Shown in pieces: positions 34,728 through 49,700 of a stretch of 64,000 bases of DNA. A program made the position numbers and the translations under genes. Origin of the DNA: Ignelater luminosus (Eukaryota > Arthropoda > Insecta > Coleoptera > Elateridae); NCBI GenBank assembly GCA_011009095.1, contig VTPC01090411.1, forward strand, positions 45,518 through 109,517. The letters run 5' to 3'. Numbering within the stretch: position 1 is the first letter of the stretch; each line of letters begins with the position of its first letter. The notes beneath the pieces are model-generated. The model saw only the letters and a list, made by a program, of their open reading frames with translations. It ran no database searches and had not been told where the DNA came from.

Positions 34728-37700
34728 CTGAAACAAAGAAAAAATACGGTCAGTTACAGAAATATCAAAAATGAAAACAGTAATATAAAGAATATTAATA
34801 ATTAAGTAATAAAAGACTACAATCACTTGGAACTTGTTACATGTTTATTAACTTTTGAGTTGCGGAACATGCTGTATATAACCTGACATAACATTAAATT
34901 ACTTATTTCTTTGTCCTGTCAGGAGATTGGGATTTTGGATGTTGGCCCTATTTGACTTTCAGACACTTAAATCTCCCGGCCTATTCCAATCTGAGCTTTG
35001 AGGTTATGTTTAAAATAAACAACTTCTGAACTTATTTTAATATCGGAGGGTATCAAAGTATCAGTATCCTTGTCGTCATCGTCATAGTTTATCCAGGGTA
35101 GGACATTTGATCTGTAAAAACTAGCTTTTGGTGGCCAAGAAGCAGATGATCTTCGTCTGATGTTAAGATTAGCTTTTCGCGGCAAAAAAGTTGATGACTC
35201 TTGTCTGTAAATGCGACGACTAAATCAATAATCTTGGTCTGTAAATTCTTGGCAACAAATAAATATTAAGTCGGAAACTTTGATCTGTAAAAATCAGTTC
35301 TTGGAAGAGACAAAGCCGGTGATCTTCGTGTGCAGAAATTAGCTAGAAAAGTTTAGGGTTTTGGATTTTGGCCTCACTTAATCTCAACCCAATTTGGTCT
35401 TGGCTTTGTTGTTATTCATCTATTAATGCCCAAACAGTTCTTGTTTTAGCTTTGTCTCTTATGCTTGTTGTAAATCCAGGTTAACTATGCGCAAAGCAAT
35501 GCCAGTCATTAAAATTCTTTGTATGTGGAAAAATGCAAAAAGAATTAGAAATCTAAAATAGGAAGGTTCTTATGTATCATAAATGCACATGATAAAACCA
35601 AGCTGATCCTAGCTTGATCGAATGACTAAAAGTAATGACCGTTCGAATTCTAGAAGAAAACAAGATTGTAGCTTGAGACTTTTTTGCTAAAATGATACAT
35701 TGTATGAAATAAAGTTAAACTAAGATCTCAAATAGGTTTGAAGATATAATTTGATAAATAGCCCCTTGCCCAAATAAGTAACCAATACGTTTCTGTCAGT
35801 AAATTTAAATCTCCAATCTTAAATCTTTCAAAACAACAATTTTCTTCTGAATTTCAAAATAGTTATTTATACAACAAAAGTGTAAAGTTGACGTTTTTGA
35901 ACGAGTAGGAAGTTTATGGTACGAGCGACGAGCGATAAGATCCAGAATTCTGGAAATAGAGCATTTAGATTGTGGGTGGATATCGTCTACTGCAGTTTCT
36001 TATAATAAAATTCTTTTTCCCATTTTGATCTCTCATTGCCATCAAGTTTCTTGGCTTTTCTTCTGAGCTTCAACTTTATGATCTCCTCGATATTTCCTTT
36101 CTTCACTTACTGAGTAAGGCACCACTTAATATCTTATTAATACAATATTTTTTTAGGCGTTTGAATTTTTGCCTTTTTTTCTAGTGAAGTCGATGGACCA
36201 CGTATAATGGTACAGTAGTAAAACTAGGAAATCCATAATTTATCGATTTCGGATATGAGCAGTGTTTCATCTCGTATGGATACCTGGAAGATGGAGGGAT
36301 AAAGATGATGCCAAGAGAGGTAGTAAAGTTTGAATTCGGCCTTCCTGCTTTAGTTAGAATCTGATGTGGCACAGTCTTCAACCATATCGGCAAAGCTGCG
36401 CGATGATACCCATAAAGCCGTCACATTGGTAAGTTGGAGGAAGGGGTTGTTGTGGATGCTGGATAGCAAGGAATATCATAACAGTAGAACAGGATATGTG
36501 AGAGGATTGAGATTCAGGCCTGATTGAAGCTTCTAAAAGTTTGGGGACCATAACATTATTATCACAATATGTCATGCCGATCAACTTTCACTAAATTACA
36601 ATTTATTAGTAACAAAATCTGCTGGGATATTGTTTTTACAAGAACAGAAGTGACTGCATGAAAAGCACCAAACCAAGTTCGATCGCTGCATTTCGCATGC
36701 AAGCGGTAATAGTTGTAATACTCTGAGTTTAGACAAATAATGGCCTCGATAAGACGCTTATACGAACCAATTTATACTCGGAGTATTGCCCATCCCTGTT
36801 CTAAACAATTTCTAATGAACACGCACGAGATGTAGAGATGACAAAAAACTGTTTATCAGTCTGACTAACACAATAAAGACTTCGACTGATAGGGTCAGGC
36901 TTTATAAAAGCGCACTCGCTCTCTATAAATGTGACTATTAAGTAAGCAACATTTTGAATTTAATGGCTACTGAAACATCTTCAGACACAGAGAAAGTCAC
37001 AGTTTTCGAAAAGTCGAAAAGTTTGAATCAGTTAGGGTCTTTTAGGTATTATGACGATTATTGCCTCTTTCCAAGTACATGGAAGTGACTAGAATGAAAG
37101 AAACAGCTGAAGATTTGGATGAGAAGATCGACAACAAAGGGAACAGATGATCGAAGGCTTTTTGGTTTTAAGATTTAAGATTAGAATAACAATGCGACCC
37201 AAAAGTTGATTCTACAACTCTTCTATGGGTAACTGTAATCAGTAAATTTTCTTAGTCTTCTCTAATGCAGCAAAAAGGGCTGCAAAATGTCAGTACAAAA
37301 TAGTTCCAACTATATTTCTTCAAACTTTTTGCTCACTCTACCATGTACTTCTATAGAAGTTAACAGATCTGCCGGACTTTAGTATTCCTTATTGTAAGCT
37401 GCTCTCATCCAACTATATTCATATTCATGGTTTTTGCTTAATCATTGGAAAATTGTTGTAGCCTCCAAAAATATTCAAATCAAAATACTTCTTTGGACTA
37501 AACATATATTCGACTAGTTGTCTAACTAGTTTAAAACGCTGCTGACTTGCCCACATTAGGACGTTGTTTCCTTCTGAGATTATTAACAAAATGTAGAAAA
37601 TTCTACTGTCAACTTTTTTTGTAGACGCAACTATTCTCAAAGTAGTCGTAGAAAATTGATTTTGGGCTTCATTTTGCTAAGGTAGAGGCCCAACTTCACA

Positions 37701-40700
37701 TCAATTCATTTGGAATTTCTGGTCTTGTAAAGACAAAGCAGAGTAATCGGCTCGGCGAAGAATCAGTTTGTGAACCTTTAAGCAGCGTTTTGATTTGTTG
37801 ACAGACATGCATAACAATTTCACAATTGATAAATTGGAAAGAAGAAACCCTACAGTAAACATACTAGACATCGCATCTGGTGTAGTCTTCAAGGTATTTG
37901 TTTGGAAAATTCAAATTAGTAATTTGTTTTCTCAATTGTCTAACTAATTGAGTGACCCTAACAAATTGGATGAGCAAAATTTTGTCTTTTCAAGCCTAAG
38001 TCTACTTCAAGTAATTCAATTTGATTGGTCTATCACACTTTTAATAACATAAAACAAATCACCTTGGTATTGTCTACGGTTCCCAAACTTTGCCAAGCTA
38101 GAAACCAAAAGCTCCCAAAAATTCCAATAGCTTTCCTTATAAGAAACATTGGAACAGTCCAGAATTGAAATTCTTAGAAACCAAGCATAAAAAGGTGCAT
38201 CAGATTGTCGTATATTATTTTACCTACTAACAGGTAGAATTGATTCAAAAATATAATTTTTCTGCACATGGTCAGTTTCTATAAATGCACGTAACGAAGG
38301 GACACTTCTTACAAGAAGATTCTAAAGTGACGCATATGGTAATCAAAAGACAACAGTTCAACTTTCAAGAATCTTCAAGAAGTTTGGAAGTCGAAAAATC
38401 ACCATCCTGGAAGATGAATCTACTACAATAGGAAAAATCTTACTTAATGAATAGCTTAATGAATGAAGTTCTTTTAGCTAGCAAAATGCAATGCAAAACT
38501 AGATATAGTCAAAACTATAGAAGAGTCAAGTACGTATTACAGCTAGTAAGTATTATCGAATCCAATTCTGAAGGTTCTATGTAAGGAATAATTTGAATAT
38601 CGCATCTAGATATTGATGTTGCCACTAGTGTTCTTAACAACGTATCTGATTTTATTTCTTCATAAGACAAACTTGCGAGATGTATTAAAACTTTTGTTTC
38701 ATCGGCTCTTATTATTCAGTGCCAAAACATGTAATTGATGGCAAGGGTTGATTTTTTAAATTCTGCTGAGGTCGCAACAGTCGGGAACCAAACCAAGACT
38801 GACCAAGAATCTACTACATACGTTGAAATCTATACTTGTATGCAATACTGGGATGTCTGTTTCCTCAATTCCAGAAGTCTGGATTTTTTTTTATTATTTA
38901 TGCTATTTATATCTCTATGGCATACTTAATTCATAACGTCACTTTTATCTTTTTGAGATCAAAAAAAAACTTCAATCTTTTAATAGATGAACTGTTTGCT
39001 TTATATTCTGACAGAATTAATTTGATAAACTCTACTGCATACCAATCAAATATAAATGGTTAAGTGAAAATTGTATAAACGAAAATGAAATGTAAATTGA
39101 AATGGGTTAAAACGCAAGTGACAACAATATCGTGAAGGGGGGCTCATTCAAATAAAACGGCACAATCAACAGTCCGAGGGTTGGGGAAAAACGGACAGAC
39201 AGACAAACCGCTTAGTAGGGGAGAAGGGGAGTTAATTTAGTTCCACAGAAATGCCATTATCCTCAACACGGATTTAACCCGCGGCTATTTAGCGAGATGT
39301 TATCTTTACTGTTTCAATTTCTCGCCTCGTTATTTCGATGTCACTTTGCTGCTCTTCGATTCGCTAACTAACGCTGTCGCCAACACATAACGCCTAGCAT
39401 TTAAACAACAAATATTTTTTATTATAAATTATAATATTTAAAAGTTTATTGATTTGATGGTCAGACAAAAAGTGATTATTAAAATATTCAAACTTGATAA
39501 AGAAAAAAAAGAAACAACTTTGAGAAGCTGCATCGTTAAAATTCGGAAAAAAGGGAATGAGAGTTAAGGTAAAGTTCTGAATGTTTTTAAATATAAAATA
39601 GTAATACGGGGTAGGCGAAGCGTGAAATTGAATAAAGTTTAGCAAAGACACGTGTATAGAGCACAAACGGGATTAAAACATAACGAAATGTTGTCGCGGC
39701 GCTGTTAGGGAGAATGAAATAATAATATCCACCCCCACTTTGCTTTAAGCAACGGATGTTTCAGGGATGGACTATTCATTTCAATAGTTTTACATTATTA
39801 ATTCACAACGGGAAAATTTTTTTTTGAAATGCTAGTTATTAATTCAAATTGTTTACTCCTCTTTCTAATTCAAAATTAGATTTAATCTTGATTAGATGAA
39901 ATGTAAATATTTTGTTATTGTTTTTTCTAAATACCCCCCTGTGCAGGGTTTATTTTAGAAGAAGCCAGAGGCAAAACGATTTGAATCTTGATATTATTGT
40001 CGTCCGCGTGAAATCACAGATTGAGTTCTCTGCATACAAAGTGAACGCATTGTATTGTAACTAACTTAATGAATCATAAGTGTCCTGGAGGCATTTTTCC
40101 TATTAATTTTTTGTTTCATTTTCTTTTTTCTTTTAATTTTAATGCCATATTTGACAAGTAACCAAAGTAGCAACTTATATTAATGTAATTTGAAATATAA
40201 ATAGATTTAGTTTTAATAATTAAATATTCAGAGGTTTATAATTATTTCTAAAAGGTTTTTTGTCTCTTTTCTATTTCGATTTCGACATTGTTTATTTGAA
40301 GTTTTGATTACCTACGAGAAACTGATCGAAAGTTCGCAGTTTAGTTTGATTTATAAATTATTCGCATAATAGTTGAAGAGAGTTTTACGACAGAGAAATT
40401 TGCAAATATTCCAGGGGTTATCTAATTTTCAATTAGGAGGAACAAAGTGAACTTACAAGTAGTAAATTTACAAGCGAACGTAGTTGAATCAGGAACTCTC
40501 CCACATACAAACTTGTTTAACTACGATTATATCAGAAACCAATCAATTCTAATAAAGCAGAAGTTCACGTAGCAAGTTTAACGTCCATTAGAAGGGCTTC
40601 CGGCGAGCTTCTGCGTCTTACCTCACTTCCGGAACTTAGCCTCCGGAGCCGGGAATAATTCAGGACCAACTTGCCACTTTAAGCCGTAATGAATAGGTAA

Positions 40701-43700
40701 TTAGTTAATATTGTGTAGGCTTCCTCTTGTCCACGCGCCCTGGGACGGCTCGTCCGATCCGCAAGTCCGCTTACAAGAGTTCGGACAAGTCTTCCCATTG
40801 CCGTCAAGGGACCCATTACACGTACCCGCACACACGCTTTGTCTTGGAAAACTTTGCTATGTCCGATCAGGAAGGATTTGATTGAATTACTTATAATTAC
40901 TTGAGATTAATATGGATTGCTACGTTCACCTTGGAACGGAAATTTATACAACTTGCAGATAAAACAGCTTTTCATTCCTTATCCCATCTTCCTTCTAAGA
41001 TGATTAACCTCTTTTTTTTCTCCTTAATGGATTGTTTAAATAACATCTAATTTAATTAACTTTCCAAAGTATCTTTTTTTGTTTACAAAACGTTTAAAAT
41101 GAAATAAACAAAATTCAGATTTTTGAATCACGTAATATTATTTGTAGGTTGAACAAAAAAAAAACAATAAAATGACCGCAAATTATTTATAAATTTAAGT
41201 TTTAATATAATAAATAATAATAATCCGTTATGTTTATAAATGATGTACAAACTAATTAAAATTTGGACATTGACTTTAAACAGCTAAAAAGCATCATCAT
41301 TATGAAATTCATAATTATTGGTCCTTGAAACAGATGGTGCTTTTTTCTTAAAGTTAATACATTTACAAGCTAATAGGTCGTCACTATTATGATATTCTGA
41401 ATTGATTTATGTTTATTACAGCTATCAAAAAGATTCTGAAACGAATAGGATCAAAAGAAAAATAAAGTCACGTATAAAACTTATGCTAACGAAGTAAAGT
41501 AATGCAATGCACTTTTTAAGTGCAAGAATATTATTTTCTGTTAAAATAGAAACATACAGGGTGACTTTCATTAGATTCCTCGCTTAAATAGAATATGCTA
41601 CAGAATATTGAGACTGATAGATCTCAGAATAGCCTGAATTTACTCAAAAACGTCCTATGAGAATAACGCAAGAATAACTATTTTGCCTAAATTAGGTATA
41701 GTCCAAGATCGGCACAAGACTCTTAAGTATCTTAGACATAGTCTATTTGTTAGGGAGTACAAAAGTATTTGGGTTGCCCGGCCGGTAGATCACAAGCACC
41801 TCTCAATGACTATTTCGGAATCCGAAGGAACAAAAATAATCTTTGCTTTGAGACGGTCCTGGTTCAAAGTTCAGATACAAACCGAGTTTTGCACTACCTT
41901 GAGTTTCTTAGATCTCTATTGGGTTTTCTGAAACATTCAAATCGGTTAAACCTTTGAAGACTGTGAATATTTTGCGTTGGTTGATCCGTTTTCAATCCTG
42001 TTGGATTTTGAGGCCTAACTGTTTCTTTCAGGTCGATTTTTCTCTTCCGATCAGTTGAGCTTTTCGGGCAGAATCATGATACATGTGACCCAAGTTTGAA
42101 TGCAATATCATGCATCATAATACAAGAGTCTATGTGCAATACAAAAAGTTTGTGCAATTTTTTCGCAAATGTATATTAGGGCTTTAGGGTCTACCTTACA
42201 TTTAATTACTCGAATTTTTTTAACAATATAAAACAGAACTGAATAGGAAAGATCATGAAGTAACAAAAAGCTAATTTTGTTTTGGTTAATAGTTAAAACA
42301 AGGGCTTACTTTCTATATTCTTGGAAAAATACTAAAAGAGTTACTTATTATTGTTTTGTGTAGACTAAGAGAGGAAGATATCCTATAATCTACACAAATG
42401 TATTTTTAATCTCTGTCGGTTAGAATAAGAATGCATCTCCTAAGACTTGATGATTAGAGATTTAGAAACCCAAGTGACCTTCAGATCAAAAAAGAAATTT
42501 TTTTCTGATTTTCTTCCGTCGGAACTCAGGAGTGGCCGCTTCCATATTTCGTCTTCTGCAAACAGCCTAGGGGTGGTCTAATTCAGAATCTTCAACAAAG
42601 CCGTGATTCAAGACGTTAGGCGTTTTAGGCACAACCTATTCGTAAAGAGGCGCGAAGTAGAATTGATACCTGGTCAGTATTTCACATGTCTATTTCGAAG
42701 TCCTAGAAGAATTCCATGTTTGATTTAGAATCGAGACGAAGAAACATTCCCTTCGCGGCTGTTTTAAAGGGCATCCGCGAAAAGCTTTCAAACCCAAACC
42801 CAGCTGCAGTAGAAACATAATGTGACAGGAAAGGGAAAAGGCAAGGATGCAAAAACGATCTTTGATTAAGAGCATCGACATACTTTGAGCCTGCTCTGAG
42901 TCTAGTAAGTCTTAAAAATAATTTTAAGAGTAGTGCAGTATGCTTTTTCAATGAAGTGCTCAAACTTTTAAAATGATAAATACTTGGTTTGATAGCGCAT
43001 TAGACTTGCAGATACTAAAAGAAAGCAAGAAAAAAATGGAACCTTATCACTCTTTAATAGCAAAAAATGCATTTTTGGGGATATGTTTATAAAGAGAATT
43101 AGCTTACTTTTTGTTGTAGTTTCTGTAGGCAAGCAGATGTTCATCTGAAAAAAACAGGGGGCCATCAACAGATTCGAATTTTGTATGATGAACTGCATCG
43201 TTTATATCAAGACCTTTTTATTTAATTTTTTAGATTTTTCAGGCGATACGGACACCTGTGTTTGCAACAGTAGTGTGATATGGCTTGTCTGTTTTAAGCT
43301 TTCCTAGGCTACAGTGGTACCAGTCGATGGACACAATTTAGTGTATTGTAAAAATAATTTGCAAAATCGCGACAGACACAATTAAGCAGACATACCTAAT
43401 AAATTTCCCAGATATGAGCATTACTTAGTAAGGCCATGGCATACACAAAATAAATAAATCATCCTGTATTTAGTATCAATGTCAAAGAAAACTTTATCTT
43501 ACTCTCTATTAAAATATCAAGGCAACAGATGTATAAGATACAACCAAGCTGATTTATTAAGAGAAACTCATTTCAACAGCCACCAAACTATTTATGATTG
43601 GAATATATTCCTTAGAAGAAGTAACATAAGTTAAGATGTTAACATTAATAGAAGTTTGGAAAACTGTTCGTTTCAAATCAACAAGGTATGGCTGCTTAAA

Positions 43701-46700
43701 ATAGTTCCATTGATCTTAAAATATTTGTTTCCTTGTACAAGAACATTAACATGAAAAAAGATTTTGAAGATAAATCAGAATCCGGCAAAAGCCATTCTAT
43801 TGGTTCAAAAAGCTAGGGAAACGAGTGGAACCCTACATGCGTTTCCTTTCACTCGATCCTTGATATATCTCAAGCAAATATTTTGCCATTCTGCTTTTGC
43901 TTAGGCAGATATTTCTGAGATCAAAAGTTCTGTTTAATGACATAACCATAACGACTTATAAGTATCTTAGGCAAATATTCTTAATGGCCAGAGTGAAATT
44001 CTTTTGATACCAAAATTTCCGTTTAATGGTCTAACCTTGAGTAAGAAAATTCTTAAATTCCTCCAATTAATCTTCACTTTGCAGTCGATATTTTCGAAAA
44101 ATAGTTTTTAAATTGTCGAAAGTTGCCAAAAGACATACATAAATTGTTGATAATTTTGTATAATTCTTTTGCGCAGTTTTTGATGTAAATAAAGTACAAC
44201 TCATGAAACAATGCTACAAGCTGCCAAGTCTTCAAGAAGTAACAACAAGAATGGGAAAGAAATATGTTAAGAAATATATAAATTCGATGTCTAGGTGGGC
44301 ATCCTATTCTATTTCAGAAAACTGATGCAAAGGCGTCTTTCGTTTTCTTTCTAGAAATCTTGAAACCTTTGCAGGAAATGGTTATTGTATTGACATTCAG
44401 AATGAAGAAAAAGCACCGAGATACGGGAAGTCAAGATTACTGAGTGAAACAAAAAAAGGCAAAGACTATGGAATCACTTTTATTGAAGAAACCTTTCGCA
44501 GCTTCATGCACAATATTTCATTTTTGCTATCCTTCTTAAAACACAACGAACTAGATGGCTAGGAACTATGAGGCTATAAACCCTATAGGATCAGAAACGG
44601 GCGTTTCAAAATCTTTGTATTTCCGACTTAATTGACATCAGACGGCGCTTCAAGCAAACGCAGTTTGAATTCTACTGAAACGTGTTACAAGTACCATAAG
44701 TCGGTCATGCCAGATCTTCAACTTTGAGTTGAGAGTTAAACTTGAGTCTCTACACGACCTGAATCAAAATCGGCCAATAATAAAGCAAGGCAGTATTTGC
44801 AGCTCAAAATTACCAATTCTAAAAGTGGAATTTCCTAGAATCTTTTTTTGTTTTTTGAATAGTTGTAATTACATCAAGTTTCAATTGAATAACTTTTATA
44901 ACTTTAGTATCCACTTTAGATTTTCTTCTTACAACAGATAAAGATTTGAAACAAACTGCTAATACTTAAATAAAGAAGATAAAATACCTGTAGACATAAA
45001 GTGAGACACACTGTATATTACAGTATGGGCTAAGATTCTAATTCATATTTTAGGTCTTCTTAAATAACAGAATTTAAGCTGACAATCGTACTAGTCAGTG
45101 GACATGTTTAGATATGAACACACAATAGTCAATAGATACTAAGAATAGGCATTGAAACGGTATCTAATATCACTTTATAATGGTTTAGAAAGCGTCACCT
45201 GATAACGAGTGTTTTATATCTGTCTACAGAGTTACTGGTACTAGAAGGCCATGCATACCCTACTGAAGCTTCTTAGAAAAATGAGAAAGCAAGAAAAAGA
45301 TTTATGCGTTTGTTTGTTTTAGCACTAAATATTAGAAGAAATACCTGCATATGTCCGGTTCTTCCAGACACACAGTACATTAAAATATTATAGTGACACA
45401 GAAAGTAGTGTGAAGCTTGTAACAAATGAGGTATGTAAGGTCAAAGGAGTTATTGAATCTGAGTAGAAAAAATAAGAGACAGACCTAAACGTACTAAAAT
45501 GGTTTAAAATGAATTAGTGAACCACAAAAACAGGATCCCGCGTAAATAAAAGAAAAATGAGACACGCTGATGCACTTGTAGGAACTAAGGATCTGCATGA
45601 CACAGTGGCTACGAATTAAAATGCTATTATAACGACTAAATATCTTTACAGATCACTAGATTGGTAGTTTATAAAAGAAGCAACTCAAGAAAAAAAAGAG
45701 AATAACCTCAAAATATAAATTAGCTCCATAGCAATTAATTCTTGAGTCTACAATGATTTTTTGTGCTACCCACAAGATAATCTTAGGTTTCAGACACCTG
45801 AATTTCAATCTTTATCTAAATCTGCTTCCTTTTAAATTTATTTCCATTCTTTTTCTTCAGGTCTGTCTTTAAATAAGCACATGTTGTTTGGAATGGTGAA
45901 TAATATTTGAAAGAAGAAATTTACGAAACGAGTAAGTTAAAGTAATAAAAAGAAAGTCATTTCAATACTTTCATGTTAAATAAAGTAGAAATCAATTTCA
46001 AAAAGTTATTTAAAAGAAATGTAAAAAGTTATACCTAATATGTTCCTTTAAAAGTTTAATCATTTTTTACCCGAACAAAAAGCGACTGACACGTAATATG
46101 AAAGCAATTAAAACGCAATTTCAATCGAACGATCGACGGCACGTTTAAATTAAACGCTGATTTGTTAACAATAGCTGGTAATATTCAGTAGCTGATCTGG
46201 AAATGGTGTAGGAATGACTTTAAATAATTACAAAAGGATTTTTAGTTTATAAGTACGCGAACGATTCAGACAATAATAGTTTCGAGTTTCCATTTTCATT
46301 CGATATGCTTTGAAAGGCATGCCGAATGAAACGTGTGGAACGATTCATTACCGGTATGTCAACGGAAATGATTCTAAAAACAGCTGTTCAATGGTGACTT
46401 CTTGTAATTCGATTTCCAACCTTTTTTATCCACAACCCACTTAAACGGAATTAATTTCAACCGTGTTATTAACGTGTATGACTCTCACCTTGGTGATATC
46501 AAATTTATTGAAAGCATAAAGACGAGCGCAAGTGTCTCGATTCTTTTGTATTCTTATGTAAAAGTTAGATGAATTATAAAACCTTTCAGAAGATAAATGA
46601 AGCTTGAAGATCGCATTTTAGATAATGTGAACAACCAATAACCTAGCACACTTGAATAAATGCAAACAAACATTTTTTGTTAGCTACAAGAACATAGTAC

Positions 46701-49700
46701 GTTATGCTTGATTTAAAAACACTTGAAGTTCGGAATAGTAATTGTTACATCAAAACACGCATCTTAAATCGCGTCAAATCTATGTATGAGTAGCTCAGAA
46801 AATAAATCGTAGAGCATCTTGATAGTACCAACAATTATATCATTCAATTCGATATTCAGGAATTCTGAGTATATCAATGTATTGTATTAGCGTTTTCCAA
46901 AGCCAAACTCAACTAAAGTTTTTGGAAAAATTCATAATTGAGCTTTTATGCCCTCTTTTAGATAGAAAAACTAAAATATGTTATTGTTATTGTTTATTGA
47001 CAGTCGTGAAGCTGTTACAGGTAAGAATGAAAATGGTAAAGTTCTTTGCCTGAATCAATATAATCAAAGCCTGCTATCAGAGACTGTAATCAGATTAATA
47101 TTATTGGGGGCAAAAGAAAAATCCTTTTTACTCTATCATGTTTTGGATGATTTTTTGAGGTTATTGATTCTTAAAATTGCGGATTACAAATCTTTGGCTG
47201 TTGATCGTACGCACTGTATAGATACTGACGGGGAAGTACTAGGAAAAATTGTTTGTTTTCTGCACATGAAAGAAGCTTCAGAAGATAATAAATCAGAAAA
47301 AAAGCAGTAATTTGGTTTATGCAATTCATTAACGAAAACAGTCTCGTTTAAACACATTAACGCAAAGGAAGACCAAGATGCCAAAAACAGCATCTGGATA
47401 TTGATGGAGATTTTCTAAAAAACAAGGTAAAGTCTTTTTAGACCTTGTTGTTAGAGTGGTTTCTTCTTAATCTAAAGTTCGTTGCTTTTGCTTCGTTTGC
47501 AATTCTATTTAAACAGTTTTTTTACAAAACCTAATAGAAATTGTTTGAAATCTGTACTTTTGCCTTCTGCCTTTTCTTCAGTGGCTGTTTAGAGAAAATT
47601 GATGTTAAATCATCGAACTTCTTCATCGCAGTTATAAGAGGTGTGGTTACGTGCTGTTAGACTAACCAATAGGACTTTAGGTCGTTTGTGAAGATGAAGA
47701 TTTCAAATCAGAGAATTGAGGTAAAGTAGAAGCTACACATAAATCTTTTTTTAGTGTCTATCAAGATCTACGTTGAGAACAAGGAGGCTGCATTAAAAAT
47801 CATCTGGAATACTTCGACATTTCGAAATTGATTTCGAACCCCCAGGTAAAAAATCATTCGTGGAGTTGATCTCTTACACTTTGTAAGTGTCAACAGATTG
47901 TTACCTTGAACAGATTGTGCATAAATAGTTTATGTAGAATCCTGGATAGTTCTTTACGTGCAATACAGTTGAGACTAGGAGATATGTATTGAACAATGAG
48001 TCTAAGAACTTTCAAAGTAACACCAAAATGTCGATAATTCTAATAGAGTTCTTGCGGTTCTAGAAGAAACGACGAGGTCTTGATGAAGATCGGTCTTCTT
48101 TCATCTCTGAATCTTTTCTATTTGCATAGGTAAGGGGCTTGGAACAACAAATACATCCTATTTGATATAATTTTATTGACCTCTAATATACTTTTGCTAG
48201 CATTTTTAAGAAGTTCTTGCTTTACATATATTATCTTCTGAGGGCAAAATTCAGAAGTTAAACAGAAATCTCAATTTTATGGGAAATCAGTAAAAAAATT
48301 TCTTTTGGACTTCCAAAAGTTAATACAATGATACTTGTAATTCTGTTTCGATTGTAGGATTACAGACAGCAATTAGGACTTGTGTATGCTCCACCGATAC
48401 CAGTGGGCAAACTTCGTGCCCATGGTCGAATAATTAGCTCGTACAGCAACAAAACACATTGTCATACTTTAGAGTTTGATCGTCAAAACTAAATTGTTTG
48501 ACTCAATTTCTGTTCGAATGTTAGCTTTTGCTGATAAATTTTCATTTATACAAACCAATTTGGCCAAAGGAGTAAGTTTGGGTAAACTGTTATGAGCAAA
48601 AACATTTTTAAGGATTTTATTAAGTTAGAAGTCTCAAAAGAGAAAAATTCAGGATTTTTGCAAACGATAAAAAATCTACAAACAAAATTGAAACTACCGA
48701 GACTTTCAACTGTCATTTCACCTAAAACAAAAGGAATTCAGCTGACAATTTATATACAAGGTAAAACACAATGACAAAGAGTAAACACAAAAAGCTTTCT
48801 ATTAAAAACTGTTGAATAATTTCCCATTTTTTCGTTTTTTAATTTTTAGCATTATTTAACTTCTTTCTAAAGCAAGGTGAAATCAAAAATAAATTAATAA
48901 AATCCAAATAAATCAAACATTATTACCACTAGTAATAATAGTTCTTAGCGCGTGTCTAATTACTCTATTAATAAACACACGCATTCACAAATGGAGTCAA
49001 CCTTAATTAGTTACGTGAGCCGATGCAGGAGTGAACTTTATTATAGGATATCGCCTTGTCATAGCCGGCCCATCAAATACCTTCTGTACACGTCTTTCAA
49101 TTCAATTAAAATTTCTTAAAGATCTATCTGGGATCAAAGATAGATTTGTAGAAAATAACCGCACTTGATTTATTGATCGATAAACTTTTTTACCTTTTAA
49201 TACGATTTTTTAGCAGGTAAAAACGCCAAGTTTCCTAATTTGTATACGTGCAGCAGTAAAAACGACTTCATATAAGGTAGAAATGGACAGCAATCGGAAA
49301 TGAAACGTCAGATTAAAATTTGATTTATTTATTTAAGAGATGCTTGACATAATTAGTAGTTATCAGGTTGGAAATCGTAAAATGTAATGGTAAAGGTCTA
49401 ACTAAGAATTAACATAACTAATGGTATAAAACGACAAATTAATTTTAATTATAAATAGCTTGGGAATAAATAAATTTTGAAAATTTCAAATCTCCTTGCA
49501 CAGGACACCCCTGTATCTACGCAGAACTTGGGCACGAGCTCACAGGTACATAATTATTTGTGAACTGGTAAATAACAAACAAACAAGATACTAGCATAAG
49601 CATATTATGCAAACAGCGGAACTCTGGGGAAATTATTCTGCAGCGTAGTAAGTTAGCAGGAGCAGGAGCAATATCTCAGGGACGATAGCAGCAGGAGTGT

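Noticed and set aside
46978-47310. 110-codon open frame on the plus strand in the dac intron
   Set aside because: No recognisable domain, no promoter signal, AT-rich composition like its surroundings.
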